In this document: positions 30,730 through 40,365 of the stretch, piece by piece | Numbering within the stretch: position 1 is the stretch's first letter | Layout: the number at the start of each line of letters is the position of its first letter | DNA from: Synergistales bacterium | GTDB lineage: Bacteria; Synergistota; Synergistia; Synergistales; Aminobacteriaceae | Assembly: GCA_025997955.1 (NCBI GenBank) | Contig: BNVH01000011.1 | Location: 1 to 51,088, forward strand | Direction of reading: 5' to 3' | Length of the DNA stretch: 51,088 nucleotides | Notes under the pieces: generated by a model | What the model saw: only the letters and a program-made list of their open reading frames with translations | Database searches by the model: none | What the model was told of the DNA's origin: nothing | Position numbers and translations under genes: made by a program

Positions 30730-31884
30730 TCACGCCTTGGCCGCCGTAAAAGCCCCTTCGATGTCCTCTTTTAGGGATTCCAAACCCTCTAAGCCGATAG
30801 CAAGGCGTATTAAGCGGTCAGAAATACCCATCTTCGCTCTCATCTCCGGCGAAACCGAGGCGTGGGACATCGTGGCGGGGTGGCAGGCCATAGATTCCAC
30901 GGAGCCAAGACTCTCCGCCAAAGTTATGACGCGCATAGCCGAGAAGAACGCCGGCATGGAGTAAGATTCGTTGAGCTCAAAGGACAACAGCCCACCCGCT
31001 CCGCTTGCCTGCTTGGTCTGTATCGCGTATCCCCTGTCGCTCTCAAGACCTGGATAGAACACCCTGTCTACACCGCTGTGCCCCTTCAGCCAGCGCGCGA
31101 TAGCGGTCGCGTTCTCCACCTCACGGTCCATGCGAACAGCGAGAGTTTTGAGCCCCCGCAGAAGAAGATAAGAGTCAAAAGGCCCCAAAACGCCGCCTGA
31201 CGACCTCTGAATCATGAGTATGCGATCGGCGAGCTCGGGGTTTTTCAGCGCCACAAGGCCGGCCAGCACGTCGTTATGGCCTCCTATGTATTTGGTGGCG
31301 CTGTGTAGCACTATGTCGGCTCCGAGCGCGAGCGGACGCTGCAAATAGGGAGACAAAAACGTGTTGTCCGCTATCACCAACGCGCCACGCGCGTGCGCGA
31401 TACGCGCTACCTCAGCTATGTCGCTAACCTGAAGCGTCGGGTTGGTTGGCGTCTCTAAGAGAACGGCTTTTGTCTTTGCGGAAAAGCTCGTCTCCAACGA
31501 GGCGATATCCGTTGTGTCTACTACGCGCCACGTAATCCCGAAGTTTTTAAAATAATTGTCCAACAAACGAACGGAACCGCCGTATAAGTCACAGGGAATT
31601 AAAATTTCATCCCCGCTCTCAAAAAGGAAAAATACCGCCGTAATCGCGGCCATGCCCGAGGCAAAGGCGTATCCGAAATTACCCTCCTCCAATAGCGCTA
31701 TTTGATCTTCGAGCACTTGGCGCGTGGGGTTTCCCGAACGGCTGTAATCAAACCGCTGCACAACCCCAAGCTCGCGCTGCTGATATGTGGTAGTCTGGTA
31801 GATTGGCGCCGTAAGAGCCCCTGTGCTTCCGTCCACACCAAAAGCCCCATGAATAAGGGTAGTTTCAAATTGGTCTTTCGTCAT
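30730..31884 (-). CDS. Cys/Met metabolism PLP enzyme (cystathionine gamma-synthase/beta-lyase type)
   Basis: A 384-residue PLP enzyme of the transsulfuration family. The PLP lysine is in HSATKYIGGHND, the phosphate-binding region in FASGMAAITAV, and the N-terminal substrate loop in QTTTYQQRELGVVQRFDYSR. Family members include MetB, MetC, CGL and O-acetylhomoserine sulfhydrylase; these cannot be told apart with confidence here. GAGGAGAG precedes the ATG at a normal distance. It stands alone between two surface-polysaccharide operons; no other methionine gene is next to it. Confidence 0.93.
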   Translation of the reverse strand: MTKDQFETTLIHGAFGVDGSTGALTAPIYQTTTYQQRELGVVQRFDYSRSGNPTRQVLEDQIALLEEGNFGYAFASGMAAITAVFFLFESGDEILIPCDLYGGSVRLLDNYFKNFGITWRVVDTTDIASLETSFSAKTKAVLLETPTNPTLQVSDIAEVARIAHARGALVIADNTFLSPYLQRPLALGADIVLHSATKYIGGHNDVLAGLVALKNPELADRILMIQRSSGGVLGPFDSYLLLRGLKTLAVRMDREVENATAIARWLKGHSGVDRVFYPGLESDRGYAIQTKQASGAGGLLSFELNESYSMPAFFSAMRVITLAESLGSVESMACHPATMSHASVSPEMRAKMGISDRLIRLAIGLEGLESLKEDIEGAFTAAKA

Positions 31885-32023
31885 GTCGTCTCTCTCCTCG
31901 TCTCAGTCGTGTAAAGCGCATAAATAATATAAGTTAAGTAAAAACATCCCGTGCAATTATAATCTATAATTCAGTCCATTGTACGGCTTAATTTCAGAAA
32001 GTTTACGAACGGTTTACTTTCGT

Positions 32024-33967
32024 TTAAGGCCTCGGCGGAAACGCCAACTCAAACGGCGCGCGCAGCGACAAATTCGGGTTGTACGCCGAGTCGTATTTCA
32101 ACTCGTTTCCATAAGTATCAAGCATATAATCCGCCTCCGCTCGCGCCCTGTCGGTTTTTTCGGGCGACGCGTCGTCGCTTCCCCTTGTTGCGGACTCGTA
32201 GTGGTACAGTTCGGCGAAAGGCGTCCAGAGATTGCGATACCCCGCGTCTCTCACGCGAATACAAAAGTCTACGTCATTGAAAGAAACGGGGAGATTTTCT
32301 TCGTTCAGACCCCCCAACTGACAATATATCGATTTTTTGACCATCAGACAAGCCCCGGTTACAGCCGAGAGATTTTGTATCAGCCAAGCCCGGCCACAAT
32401 AGCCGCCGTTATCACGCGGCAGCGCGCGATGAATATGGTCGGCTACCCCCCTGATTCCCAACACCACTCCGCCGTGCTGAAGCGTGTCGTTGGGGTACCA
32501 CAGCCGCGCGCCTACCACGCCTATACCGGGACGCAAGGCGTGACTCACCATCTCGCCAAGCCAGTCCGAAGCGATGACCTCGGTGTCGTTGTTAAGAAGA
32601 CACACAATCTCACCGCCGCACGCCTCCACAGCCGCGTTGTTCAGCTTGGAATAATTGAAAGGACCGTCGTCCCTCAGTACGGTCACGTTAGGTTTTCGCG
32701 CTATATCAGTGAAATATTTCAGGGCTTTTTTATCCTTGCTGCCGTTATCCACCAAAATAATTTCGTAGTCGGCGTAATCCGTCCTATCGATAATACTGTT
32801 GACACACCTGCGCGTCATGCTGAAACCGTCTCTTGTGGGAATAATTATCGATACCTTCGGGACGTATGGCAGCGCGTATTTCACCCGGATAACGCCCACT
32901 CCCGGCATAAACTCCGTAACATCGGCGCTTACCCCGCGTCGCTCCAAGGATTCCGCAATTGCCCTCACCGCCGCTTGTATTGCGTAAGGTTTTTTATAGT
33001 TGCCCGCCGCCGCGCTCTCCGGCACCTTTCGCCAGTGGTATAAAACCTTGGGTATATGACAAACAGCGCTGTCTCCAACAACCTCTATACAGCGCAGCGC
33101 CAGGTCGTAATCCTGCGACCCCTCAAACCCAACCCGAAAAGCTCCGATTTTGGTCAGCAGGTCTCTTTTATAAACGCCAAGGTGTGAAAAAAGGTTGTGG
33201 GAGAGGAAAAGGTCGGGGTTCCAGTCGGACTTGAAATATGGCTCGCAGCGTCTGCCGCCTAAATCCAATTTGTCCTCGTCGCTGTAAAAAAGCAAAGCGC
33301 TCGAGTTCTTCTTTATGGCGCGGGCAACCTCATACAGGGCGTTTTCCGGCAATGTGTCGTCGTGATCCAAGAGGGCGACGAAGTCCCCCGCGGCAAGCGC
33401 AAGGGCGCTGTTGCTGGCCTCGGAGATATGGCCGTTTGAGGCGCGGTAACATACTTTGATTCGCGCGTCCGCTCTCGCGTACTCGTCCAAAATTTCGCGT
33501 ACACAACGGTCGGTCGAGGCGTCGTCCGCTATACATAGTTCCCAGTGCGGGTAAATCTGTTTTCGCACGGACTCTATGGCCTCCCGCAAGAAGTCGGGGC
33601 TTGTGTTCCATGTGGGCGTCACCACGCTTATAAGAGGCGGATTCTTCATTCTTTCGATTTTTCGGACGAGTCTGTTTCTTTGTTTGACCGATAGGGTATC
33701 GTACAGCTCTATCCACTCGGCGTATTTCGCGTCTTCGCTCTCCATCTCCAAGGGGTGGGGCTTAACCCGTCGCTTGATACAATCCAAAACTACCCGCAAT
33801 GGTTTTGTCATCTTCCAAAACTTCGCGTTAGAGATAGTCTCCAACATGCGCCGCGTGGACTCTAACTTTTCTTCCGTATGACGCAAGCGGCTTCTTGTGG
33901 CGCTTATCGTTCTCCGAGCGTCGCGCAGCTCTTTTTCAAGACGCGTTATTTCCTTTTCGGCGGACAT
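32024..33967 (-). CDS. two-domain family 2 glycosyltransferase with coiled-coil N-terminus
   Basis: A 647-residue cytoplasmic glycosyltransferase. Residues 1-50 are a charged coiled coil, followed by KFWKMTKPLR, a linker common in rhamnan/O-antigen glycosyltransferases. GT2 domain one spans about 105-330 (SVVTPTWNTSPDFLREAIES, metal site DHDDTLP), and GT2 domain two about 370-600 (VSIIIPTRDG, metal site NNDTEV). It is probably a bifunctional or processive sugar transferase for a surface polysaccharide. The gene overlaps the upstream GT4 gene by 22 bp and so is translationally coupled to it. Donor and acceptor unknown. Confidence 0.93.
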   Translation of the reverse strand: MSAEKEITRLEKELRDARRTISATRSRLRHTEEKLESTRRMLETISNAKFWKMTKPLRVVLDCIKRRVKPHPLEMESEDAKYAEWIELYDTLSVKQRNRLVRKIERMKNPPLISVVTPTWNTSPDFLREAIESVRKQIYPHWELCIADDASTDRCVREILDEYARADARIKVCYRASNGHISEASNSALALAAGDFVALLDHDDTLPENALYEVARAIKKNSSALLFYSDEDKLDLGGRRCEPYFKSDWNPDLFLSHNLFSHLGVYKRDLLTKIGAFRVGFEGSQDYDLALRCIEVVGDSAVCHIPKVLYHWRKVPESAAAGNYKKPYAIQAAVRAIAESLERRGVSADVTEFMPGVGVIRVKYALPYVPKVSIIIPTRDGFSMTRRCVNSIIDRTDYADYEIILVDNGSKDKKALKYFTDIARKPNVTVLRDDGPFNYSKLNNAAVEACGGEIVCLLNNDTEVIASDWLGEMVSHALRPGIGVVGARLWYPNDTLQHGGVVLGIRGVADHIHRALPRDNGGYCGRAWLIQNLSAVTGACLMVKKSIYCQLGGLNEENLPVSFNDVDFCIRVRDAGYRNLWTPFAELYHYESATRGSDDASPEKTDRARAEADYMLDTYGNELKYDSAYNPNLSLRAPFELAFPPRP

Positions 33968-35151
33968 GAAATCATCCTTTCAGACTTTTCATTCAGGCTT
34001 TCCATAATAGCCGCATAGCCAGCGGCGGATTTATCCCAGCTATAGAGCGCCGCGCGCAGAGACCGCTCGCAAGCGCCGCTCGCGCTGGGCGAATTTATTA
34101 GTAAATCCTCTAATCTCTCAGCGATAATACTCGCGTCACTGGGTGAGACGTACATCGCCGCGCCGGCGAGAATCTCCCTATGTACCGGAATATCCGAGAC
34201 TAATACTGGAGCGCCGCAAGCCATCGCCTCAAGAGGAGGCAGGCCAAAGCCCTCATAGAAAGATAAATACAAGAACACCTCGGCAAGGCCATAATAAAAC
34301 GGCATATCGAATGACGCGACGTCCCTTATGAGGGCAACCGATCCCGATTCCTCTCCGTCCGTTATCAGCTTCATAATGTCTTCGTTTTTCCATCCGCTGT
34401 TGGCTATCAGGAGAAGTTTACACTCGCCCCTAACTCGGTATGGCAAGCTCAGCCATGCTACAAGTAGATTTTTCAGGTTTTTTCTGGGTTCTATCGAGCC
34501 CACGCAGAGAAAAAATCGGGCTGGCAAATTATGCCGCGCGCGAAAGTCGGCGAGACAGGCGTCGGGCAACGGGCGAAAAAGCTCATGGTCAACCCCGTTG
34601 TGGATAAATGCGACTCTCTCCTCATGCAGACCGGTGTATTCCAATACCGATTTACGGATAGTATCTGAGACGGTCACTATCATATCGGCTTTTTCGACGC
34701 CGCGCCTGAAATTGCTTTCCCAAAAATCTAACCGCTCCTTGGGGTGCCACTGAGGATAAAATACGCAAGACAAGTCGTGAATGGTAAGCAGCGTCACGCG
34801 CGCGCGTATATGCTTGAGCAGGACATGGTTGGGCTCCCAGTAAACGGTCGCGTTCGAGTTTCTGAAATGGCCGTAGAAATTCAACGCCTTGCGCGCAAGG
34901 CTCTTTATTACATAATTAGATCGGACGAAGCGAAGAGCCAACCTCTTAATTTCGGAGCCACCGTTCATACCGCCTAAGTCCATGAGGCGGCTCGAATAAT
35001 AACCATAATAATAGAGAGGCTTCCAGTCCGAACCATCCCCAAAAAGTCTTTTGGACAGCTCCAAAGTCACACGTCCCACCCCGGAGACGGGCGGCACGAG
35101 CGATAAACCGTTTACTACGCAGACTAGTTTTTCACACCGTTTTTCGCTCAT
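33946..35151 (-). CDS. family 4 glycosyltransferase
   Basis: A GT-B retaining glycosyltransferase of about 401 residues. Diagnostic parts are GSIEPRKNLKNLLVAW, the EX7E-type EGFGLPPLEAMACGAPVLVSD near residue 315, and FIHNGVDHELFRP. It forms a two-gene unit with the GT2 gene. The ATG at 35151 is preferred to a TTG three codons upstream; no clear ribosome binding site precedes either, so the start is uncertain. Likely works on lipid-linked surface glycan in the cytoplasm. Confidence 0.92.
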   Translation of the reverse strand: MSEKRCEKLVCVVNGLSLVPPVSGVGRVTLELSKRLFGDGSDWKPLYYYGYYSSRLMDLGGMNGGSEIKRLALRFVRSNYVIKSLARKALNFYGHFRNSNATVYWEPNHVLLKHIRARVTLLTIHDLSCVFYPQWHPKERLDFWESNFRRGVEKADMIVTVSDTIRKSVLEYTGLHEERVAFIHNGVDHELFRPLPDACLADFRARHNLPARFFLCVGSIEPRKNLKNLLVAWLSLPYRVRGECKLLLIANSGWKNEDIMKLITDGEESGSVALIRDVASFDMPFYYGLAEVFLYLSFYEGFGLPPLEAMACGAPVLVSDIPVHREILAGAAMYVSPSDASIIAERLEDLLINSPSASGACERSLRAALYSWDKSAAGYAAIMESLNEKSERMISCPPKRK

Positions 35152-35217
35152 AATGAGCAAAGATTAACATGCGCGCCGTAATTAAACAAGTATTAGGGGA
35201 CACGTAAAATTTCGTGC

Positions 35218-35246
35218 TTGACTGAAAGCTATATTTCGCGGATAAT
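35218..35246 (+). promoter_or_regulatory. promoter of tRNA-Gln and downstream genes
   Basis: TTGACT (35218-35223), a 17-bp spacer, GATAAT (35241-35246); the tRNA starts 30 nt after the -10. It may also serve glmU, prs and rqcH, since no terminator lies between the tRNA and glmU. Confidence 0.8.
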
Positions 35247-35275
35247 ATCTAACGCCATCGGTTGGTGTTTAATAT

Positions 35276-35349
35276 TGGGGTGTCGCCAAGTGGCAAGGCA
35301 GCGGACTTTGGCTCCGCCATCGTTGGTTCGAATCCAGCCACCCCAGCCA
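35276..35349 (+). tRNA. tRNA-Gln (anticodon TTG)
   Basis: A complete cloverleaf of 74 nt with encoded CCA. Acceptor arms TGGGGTG/CACCCCA, D arm around GCCAAGTGGCAAGGC, anticodon stem GCGGA/TCCGC with loop CTTTGGC (anticodon TTG, reading CAA and CAG by wobble), T arm TGG-TTCGAAT-CCA. The weak first pair U1-A72 is a known glutamine identity feature. It lies 34 bp ahead of glmU on the same strand. Confidence 0.97.
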
Positions 35350-35383
35350 AAACCAACAAAGCAAAGGAGTGAGTGAGCGGACC

Positions 35384-36796
35384 GTGGAAAAAATTTCACT
35401 GGGCGTTCTAGTTATGGCGGCGGGGAAGGGCTCTCGAATGAAGAGCGAACTTCCTAAAGTTCTTCATAACATCCTTGATAAGCCTATGTTGGGTTATCTC
35501 TTAAAGACGCTTACCGAAATTCAAGCCTTTCAAGACTTACGCGCGGAAGTGGCCGTCTTGGTGGGTCATGGCGGTGAACAGGTAAGCGAGTATCTAAAAT
35601 CATTTCCGTGTCTTACAGTCCTGCGTCAAGAAGAGCAGCTCGGGACAGGGCACGCCGTTCAGACAACCCGCGCGTGGTGGGAAAAGTTTGACGCGCTTCT
35701 CGTGCTAAACGGAGACCTACCGCTTCTCAGGGCTTCTACCATCCAATCTCTGCTTTCTCTATTTCAAAAGAGCCACGCGTCGCGGTGCGCTTGCGCTATT
35801 CTCAGTTTCATAGCTAAAAATCCCGACGGTTACGGCAGAGTCATAAGATCTGAGTCCGCGAGTAGCGAAAACATCCACATAGTAGAACACAAAGACGCTT
35901 CACCCGAGGTTCGCGAGGTTCGCGAGGTCAACGCTGGGTGCTATCTTTTCGATGTGAGGTCACTATCAAGCGTCATAGGCAAGCTCAAAAACGACAACGC
36001 GCAAAAAGAATATTATTTGCCGGATGTCCTCACTCTGATGAACGCGGAGGGCATGAAAATCAGCGCGCTTCTCGCGGACGAGAATGAAATGCGGGGTGTA
36101 AACACTCAATCTGAGTTAGCGAGCGTCACATCGGCGGCGCGTGACGCTATTCTGTTCGACTGGATGGAAAAGGGCGTGAGTATGCTTGACCCTAACATGG
36201 TGTGGGTGGGAAGCGACGTGAAGTTGGCAAGGGGCGTTTCGTTGGCTCCTCTTGTTCAGATATGGGGAAACTCCGTGGTCGGAGAAGACTGCGAAATAGG
36301 CCCTAACTGCGTTTTGCGAAACGCGCGCTTGGGCGCGCGCGTAAAGCTCGTGGCAAACGTGATAGTCGAGGACAGCGATATAGAGGACGACGCTAAGGCC
36401 GGACCTTTCGCCTATATCAGAGAGAAATCTTTGTTGAAACCCAAGGCTTTCGCCGGAAAATTTGTGGAACTCAAAAAAACCACGGTCGGCGCCGGGAGCA
36501 AGGTCCCCCATTTATCCTATATGGGCGACGCCGTTCTTGGAGAAGATGTCAATATAGGAGCTGGATCCATCACCTGCAACTATGACGGCAAACAAAAGCA
36601 CCCCACAAAAATAGGAGACCGCAGTTTTGTGGGGAGCGACACGATGATGGTGGCGCCCGTAAACCTCGGCCCCGACTCGATGACGGCCGCCGGAAGCGTT
36701 ATAACCGAGGATGTGCCGAGTGGCGCGCTCGGCATCGGAAGAGCCCGCCAGAAAAACCGCGCCGACTGGGTATACCGAAAAAAAGCGAACGAATAA
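35384..36796 (+). CDS. glmU: bifunctional UDP-N-acetylglucosamine synthesis enzyme GlmU
   Basis: Acetylates glucosamine-1-phosphate and then uridylylates it to UDP-GlcNAc, the precursor of peptidoglycan and lipid A. About 470 residues. The N-terminal pyrophosphorylase (about 1-225) has LVMAAGKGSRMKSELPKVLH; the C-terminal left-handed beta helix (about 250-455) has hexapeptide repeats, ending in GAGSITCNYDGKQKHPTKIGD. The start is uncertain: GTG at 35384 lies 14 nt after AGGAG, while GTG at 35369 overlaps it. It is followed by prs, a common pairing in Firmicutes and Synergistota. Confidence 0.96.
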   Translation: MEKISLGVLVMAAGKGSRMKSELPKVLHNILDKPMLGYLLKTLTEIQAFQDLRAEVAVLVGHGGEQVSEYLKSFPCLTVLRQEEQLGTGHAVQTTRAWWEKFDALLVLNGDLPLLRASTIQSLLSLFQKSHASRCACAILSFIAKNPDGYGRVIRSESASSENIHIVEHKDASPEVREVREVNAGCYLFDVRSLSSVIGKLKNDNAQKEYYLPDVLTLMNAEGMKISALLADENEMRGVNTQSELASVTSAARDAILFDWMEKGVSMLDPNMVWVGSDVKLARGVSLAPLVQIWGNSVVGEDCEIGPNCVLRNARLGARVKLVANVIVEDSDIEDDAKAGPFAYIREKSLLKPKAFAGKFVELKKTTVGAGSKVPHLSYMGDAVLGEDVNIGAGSITCNYDGKQKHPTKIGDRSFVGSDTMMVAPVNLGPDSMTAAGSVITEDVPSGALGIGRARQKNRADWVYRKKANE

Positions 36797-36845
36797 AATT
36801 TTGTTTTTTAGTTTTACTTTTGAATTAAATTAGGAGGACTGGACT

Positions 36846-37817
36846 GTGTCGGGCGTAAAAGACATTAAAATTTTCTCTGGTACGGCGCATCCGGATTTCG
36901 CGAAGCGCATTTGCAGTGAACTTGGGGTTCGTCTTTCGGCGGCACGGCATTATCATTTTTCGGATGGGGAGATAGGCCTTTCCATAGACGAGAGCGTCAG
37001 AGGTTCGGATGTGTTTGTCATTCAGCCAACATGTTCTCCGGCGAACGATAACCTTGTCGAGCTGTTGGTCATGGTAGACGCTTTTAAACGCGCGTCAGCC
37101 AGCCGGGTGAACGTGGTAACGCCATACTTCGGCTACGCGAGACAAGACCGCAAAAGCAAACCCAGAGAGCCGATAACGGCCAAACTTGTAGCCAACCTCA
37201 TCACAAACAGCGGCGCGGACAGAGTTATCACGGCAGACCTCCACGCCGGTCAAATCCAGGGGTTTTTCGACATACCGCTTGACCACTTGACAGGAATGCC
37301 ACTTTTGGCATCTTATTTCAAGGAAAACTTCGAGGTTGAGATTAAAAAGAACGACGTTGTGGTGGTTTCTCCCGATGTGGGCGGGGTAGTGAGAGCGCGA
37401 AAATTCGCCGTAATGCTAAAGGCCGATTTGGCCATTGTGGACAAGAGGCGCTCTTACGAAGTGGCCAACTTTTGCGAGGTTATGGATATAATCGGCGAGG
37501 TGAAGGGCAAAACGGCCATCCTCGTTGACGATATAATAGACACGGCCGGCACTATATGCAACGCCGCCGCCGGCCTGAAGCAGCGCGGATGCAAATCCGT
37601 ATACGCCTGCGCGACTCACGCCGTCCTATCAGGCCCGGCCATGAAGCGCATCAACAGCTCGGACATCGATAGACTGATATTTTCGGACACTATCCCCCTG
37701 CCGGAGCCCAAACGGTCTGAGCGTATAACCCAACTGTCGATAGCGCCTCTCTTCGCCGAGGCTATTTTGAGAGTCCACAGCGACCGCTCCGTAAGCAGCC
37801 TTTTTGATAAATCGTGA
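36846..37817 (+). CDS. prs: ribose-phosphate pyrophosphokinase
   Basis: Makes PRPP from ribose 5-phosphate and ATP, feeding nucleotide, histidine and tryptophan synthesis. 323 residues, normal length. Motifs are YFGYARQDRKSKPREPITAK, the divalent metal/ATP region VITADLHAGQIQGFF and the PRPP loop VDDIIDTAGTICNAA. It starts with GTG, 8 nt after AGGAGG, 49 bp downstream of glmU, and is followed after 6 bp by rqcH. Confidence 0.97.
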   Translation: MSGVKDIKIFSGTAHPDFAKRICSELGVRLSAARHYHFSDGEIGLSIDESVRGSDVFVIQPTCSPANDNLVELLVMVDAFKRASASRVNVVTPYFGYARQDRKSKPREPITAKLVANLITNSGADRVITADLHAGQIQGFFDIPLDHLTGMPLLASYFKENFEVEIKKNDVVVVSPDVGGVVRARKFAVMLKADLAIVDKRRSYEVANFCEVMDIIGEVKGKTAILVDDIIDTAGTICNAAAGLKQRGCKSVYACATHAVLSGPAMKRINSSDIDRLIFSDTIPLPEPKRSERITQLSIAPLFAEAILRVHSDRSVSSLFDKS

Positions 37818-37823
37818 GCTACA

Positions 37824-39530
37824 ATGCCGCTCGGTCCTGAGTATATTCACGGTCTCTCAGTCGCTCTCGGCAAAATCCTGCCATGCCGCGTGTCGCGCGT
37901 GGAAGGAGGCGAGTCGTGGATAGCGCTTAGAGTATCGAGCTCAGACGAGCAGTGGCTACTGTTGTCTTGGGGAAACGGCAGCGCGGGATGCTGCAAGAGC
38001 GACGAGTCATCGATAGAGTTCTTAAAGAAAAACGCCCGCGCCCGTCCACCCCTCGTCGAGGCCCTCAAAAGCCGCTTGGTCAAGGGTCGAATCCTCGCGG
38101 CGCGCCAACTGAACTATGACAGAGTGATAGAGTTCGAGTTTTCGCGCCTCGTCGCGGCTGGCTTTGAGGTTGCGTACTCCTTAGTCTTAGAAGCCACGGA
38201 ACCGACGGGAAACCTCATACTCCTGAACGGCGAGCGCAAAATAGAGGAGCTGGCGCGCCACGCCTCCCCCGACGTCAATCGCTATCGCACGCTTTTACCG
38301 GCTCACGCCTACGCTCCTCCCCCAAACTTCGACGGACTTATCCTAAGCGAGGTTCAGGAAATCGACTTTGAGTCAGTATCCAAAATAAAGGGCATAGGCC
38401 GCCCTCTCGCCCGCCTGATTCAGTCTCAATGGGACGAACGCGCTCACTCGCAGTGGCTATCCGCGCTCAAAAGCCTTTACGCGGAAGACGGCGGGGCAAA
38501 GTTGTATTGTCAGCGTACAGAAAAAGGCTACCTGACGCGCTTTCCTCTGCCGCTCGCCAAGTTGTCTCAGATAGGGGACGACGCGTTAGAGGGGGCGCGT
38601 GAGGGAGTGCTCCAACCCCTGCTCAAATCTGCCCGCGCTCATATTCTGCGTGATTTGGATGTTCGCGCGCTCAGAGCGGCAAAAGCGAAAGAACGCCGTA
38701 TAGACGGACTTTTAAAACAATTGGACAACCACAAAGTCGCTGAGACGTTTCGCCTCAAGGGGCAGTTGCTGTTGGCAAATATAACAAAAAATCAACCCAA
38801 TAACAACGCTTGCAACACCGATAATATTAGCTTAAATGACTGGACAAGCGGAGAAAATATCAATATAACTCTTGACCCAAGGCTATCTATATCCAAAAAT
38901 GCCGACCGCTACTTCAAAAAATACAAAAAAGCCCACTGCGACCCCGACAAAATAAACGAGGAAATATCCTCCTTAAAAAGCGCCATAGACGAGATACGGG
39001 AACAAAGAGACCTGCTTGACTCTATCGAAAATTTGACGGCTTTTGACGAGGCGGCTCGCGACGTGGAAGAATGGCTTACCGGCGAGGTTGAAAAACGAGC
39101 GGCCGCAAAAGACACAAAAAAAGGCGGAGGCAAAAAAAGCTCACCTCTGCCGCCGCACTTGCGTTTCGATATGGACGAATATATCATTCTCGTCGGGCTA
39201 TCAGCGCGGGGCAACAGATACGTCACGTTCAAGCAGGCGGCGGGCGACGATATATGGCTCCACGCTCACGAGGTCAGCGGCGCTCACGTCATAATCAAAG
39301 GAGCGAGAGGGCGGGAAAACCTCGACGAAAAAGTATTGCTCTTCGCCGCTTCCTTGGCCGCGACTCACAGCGCGAAAAGCGGAGATTCATTTACGCAAGT
39401 CGATTATACGGAAAGGCGCCATGTCCGCGCCGTCCCAGGGACGGTCTCGCTCGTGCTTTATACAAACCCCAGTACAATCAGAGTGAATCCTGCCAACGAT
39501 CACGCTATCCCACCATCCCATAGCTCTTGA
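37824..39530 (+). CDS. rqcH: NFACT-family ribosome quality control protein RqcH
   Basis: A 568-residue NFACT protein that binds stalled 50S-peptidyl-tRNA complexes and adds C-terminal alanine tails. The NFACT-N domain is at the start, a coiled coil at about 370-435 and the NFACT-R domain (DUF814) at about 450-555 (ILVGLSARGNRYVTFKQAAG, DIWLHAHEVSGAHVII). The Asp-Arg pair needed for tailing in B. subtilis (D97-R98) is present as D99-R100 in LNYDRVIEFEF, so activity is likely kept. The older label fibronectin-binding protein applies to the same family. The last 31 bp overlap the convergent deacetylase gene. Confidence 0.92.
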   Translation: MPLGPEYIHGLSVALGKILPCRVSRVEGGESWIALRVSSSDEQWLLLSWGNGSAGCCKSDESSIEFLKKNARARPPLVEALKSRLVKGRILAARQLNYDRVIEFEFSRLVAAGFEVAYSLVLEATEPTGNLILLNGERKIEELARHASPDVNRYRTLLPAHAYAPPPNFDGLILSEVQEIDFESVSKIKGIGRPLARLIQSQWDERAHSQWLSALKSLYAEDGGAKLYCQRTEKGYLTRFPLPLAKLSQIGDDALEGAREGVLQPLLKSARAHILRDLDVRALRAAKAKERRIDGLLKQLDNHKVAETFRLKGQLLLANITKNQPNNNACNTDNISLNDWTSGENINITLDPRLSISKNADRYFKKYKKAHCDPDKINEEISSLKSAIDEIREQRDLLDSIENLTAFDEAARDVEEWLTGEVEKRAAAKDTKKGGGKKSSPLPPHLRFDMDEYIILVGLSARGNRYVTFKQAAGDDIWLHAHEVSGAHVIIKGARGRENLDEKVLLFAASLAATHSAKSGDSFTQVDYTERRHVRAVPGTVSLVLYTNPSTIRVNPANDHAIPPSHSS

Positions 39531-40192
39531 AGCGTCACAAAACGGTAGCCCCGCGCCCTGAGCGCGCCAACTATCACCGGCAGCGCCTCAAGGGTCGCGG
39601 GTACGCCCGAGTGCATCAGCACAATCGCGCCCCCGCGGACATTTTTCAGCACGTCCGCGGCTATCCGCTCCGCGCTCTTGCCCGTATAGTCAGCGCTGTT
39701 GACGCTCCAGAGCCCAAGCTTCATATTCATTCTCCGAGTAGCGTAAAAAATTTTCAGATTGAAGCCGCCCCCGGGCGGACGAAGAAAGCGTGGAGTCCTT
39801 ATATAGAGCGCTTCCATAACCTCGTTGCAACGCTCCGCCTCGCGCATTATTTTTTCCGTCCAAAGCTCGTAGAGCTTAGGGTGAGTGTAGCTGTGGTTTT
39901 CTATCTCGTGTCCGGCGCGGCTGATTAGGCGCGTCGTGTCGGCGTAACGCTCCGCGAACTTCCCCACCAAGAAGAACGTCCCCTTTACGTCAAGGCTTGA
40001 AAGTACGGCGAGCAACTCAGGCATTCCCCTATCTCTTGGCCCGTCGTCGAAAGTCAGAACCACTTCTTTGACAAACGGGTCTCCCGAGGCTATCCCCCAT
40101 TTAGCCCGCTCCTCGCCAAGCGGCCCTTGCTCTACGCATAAAAAAAGCGCCGCGAATACCAATATAAGATTTTTAACGCGCAGCCGCGTCAT
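39500..40192 (-). CDS. polysaccharide deacetylase, secreted or anchored
   Basis: A 230-residue carbohydrate esterase family 4 protein with an N-terminal signal or anchor (about 6-22). The NodB motifs are all there: TFDDGP (D49-D50), HxxxH as HSYTHP, the arginine motif RPPGGGFN and the late LMHSG. It would remove N-acetyl or O-acetyl groups from peptidoglycan or surface polysaccharide in the periplasm. Its 3' end overlaps the end of rqcH by 31 bp, so the two convergent transcripts are complementary there. Confidence 0.92.
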   Translation of the reverse strand: MTRLRVKNLILVFAALFLCVEQGPLGEERAKWGIASGDPFVKEVVLTFDDGPRDRGMPELLAVLSSLDVKGTFFLVGKFAERYADTTRLISRAGHEIENHSYTHPKLYELWTEKIMREAERCNEVMEALYIRTPRFLRPPGGGFNLKIFYATRRMNMKLGLWSVNSADYTGKSAERIAADVLKNVRGGAIVLMHSGVPATLEALPVIVGALRARGYRFVTLQELWDGGIA

Positions 40193-40255
40193 ATCTAACG
40201 CCCCGATTCACAAATTTTGATTTTCTAAAAACCGCACTATTTTATTTTACGCTAT

Positions 40256-40339
40256 CTAACTGTTATAATCTCTATGCAACCTCCGAAATTCCCAGTTTAT
40301 TTTCTCATTGATTTTTACTAACGGGTCACCGAGTTCCAT
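40256..40339 (-). pseudogene. remnant of an IS5-type transposase N-terminus
   Basis: A 27-codon stretch reads MELGDPLVKINEKINWEFRR then LHRDYNS and a stop. LGDPLVKIxxxIxWExF is the typical start of IS5/IS1182-type transposases (the DUF772 region). The frame is open a little upstream (FALFILN) but there is no downstream catalytic domain. It lies between the deacetylase promoter region and the toxin gene and marks a past insertion event. The remaining part of 40193-40365 shows no other feature. Confidence 0.6.
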
Positions 40340-40365
40340 ATTTAGAATGAACAGGGCAAACTCTT

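Noticed and set aside
31885..32023. Promoter or terminator between the PLP enzyme and the GT2 gene
   Set aside because: There are AT-rich -10-like hexamers and a 6-bp GAAAGT/ACTTTC pairing, but no convincing promoter spacing or T tract.
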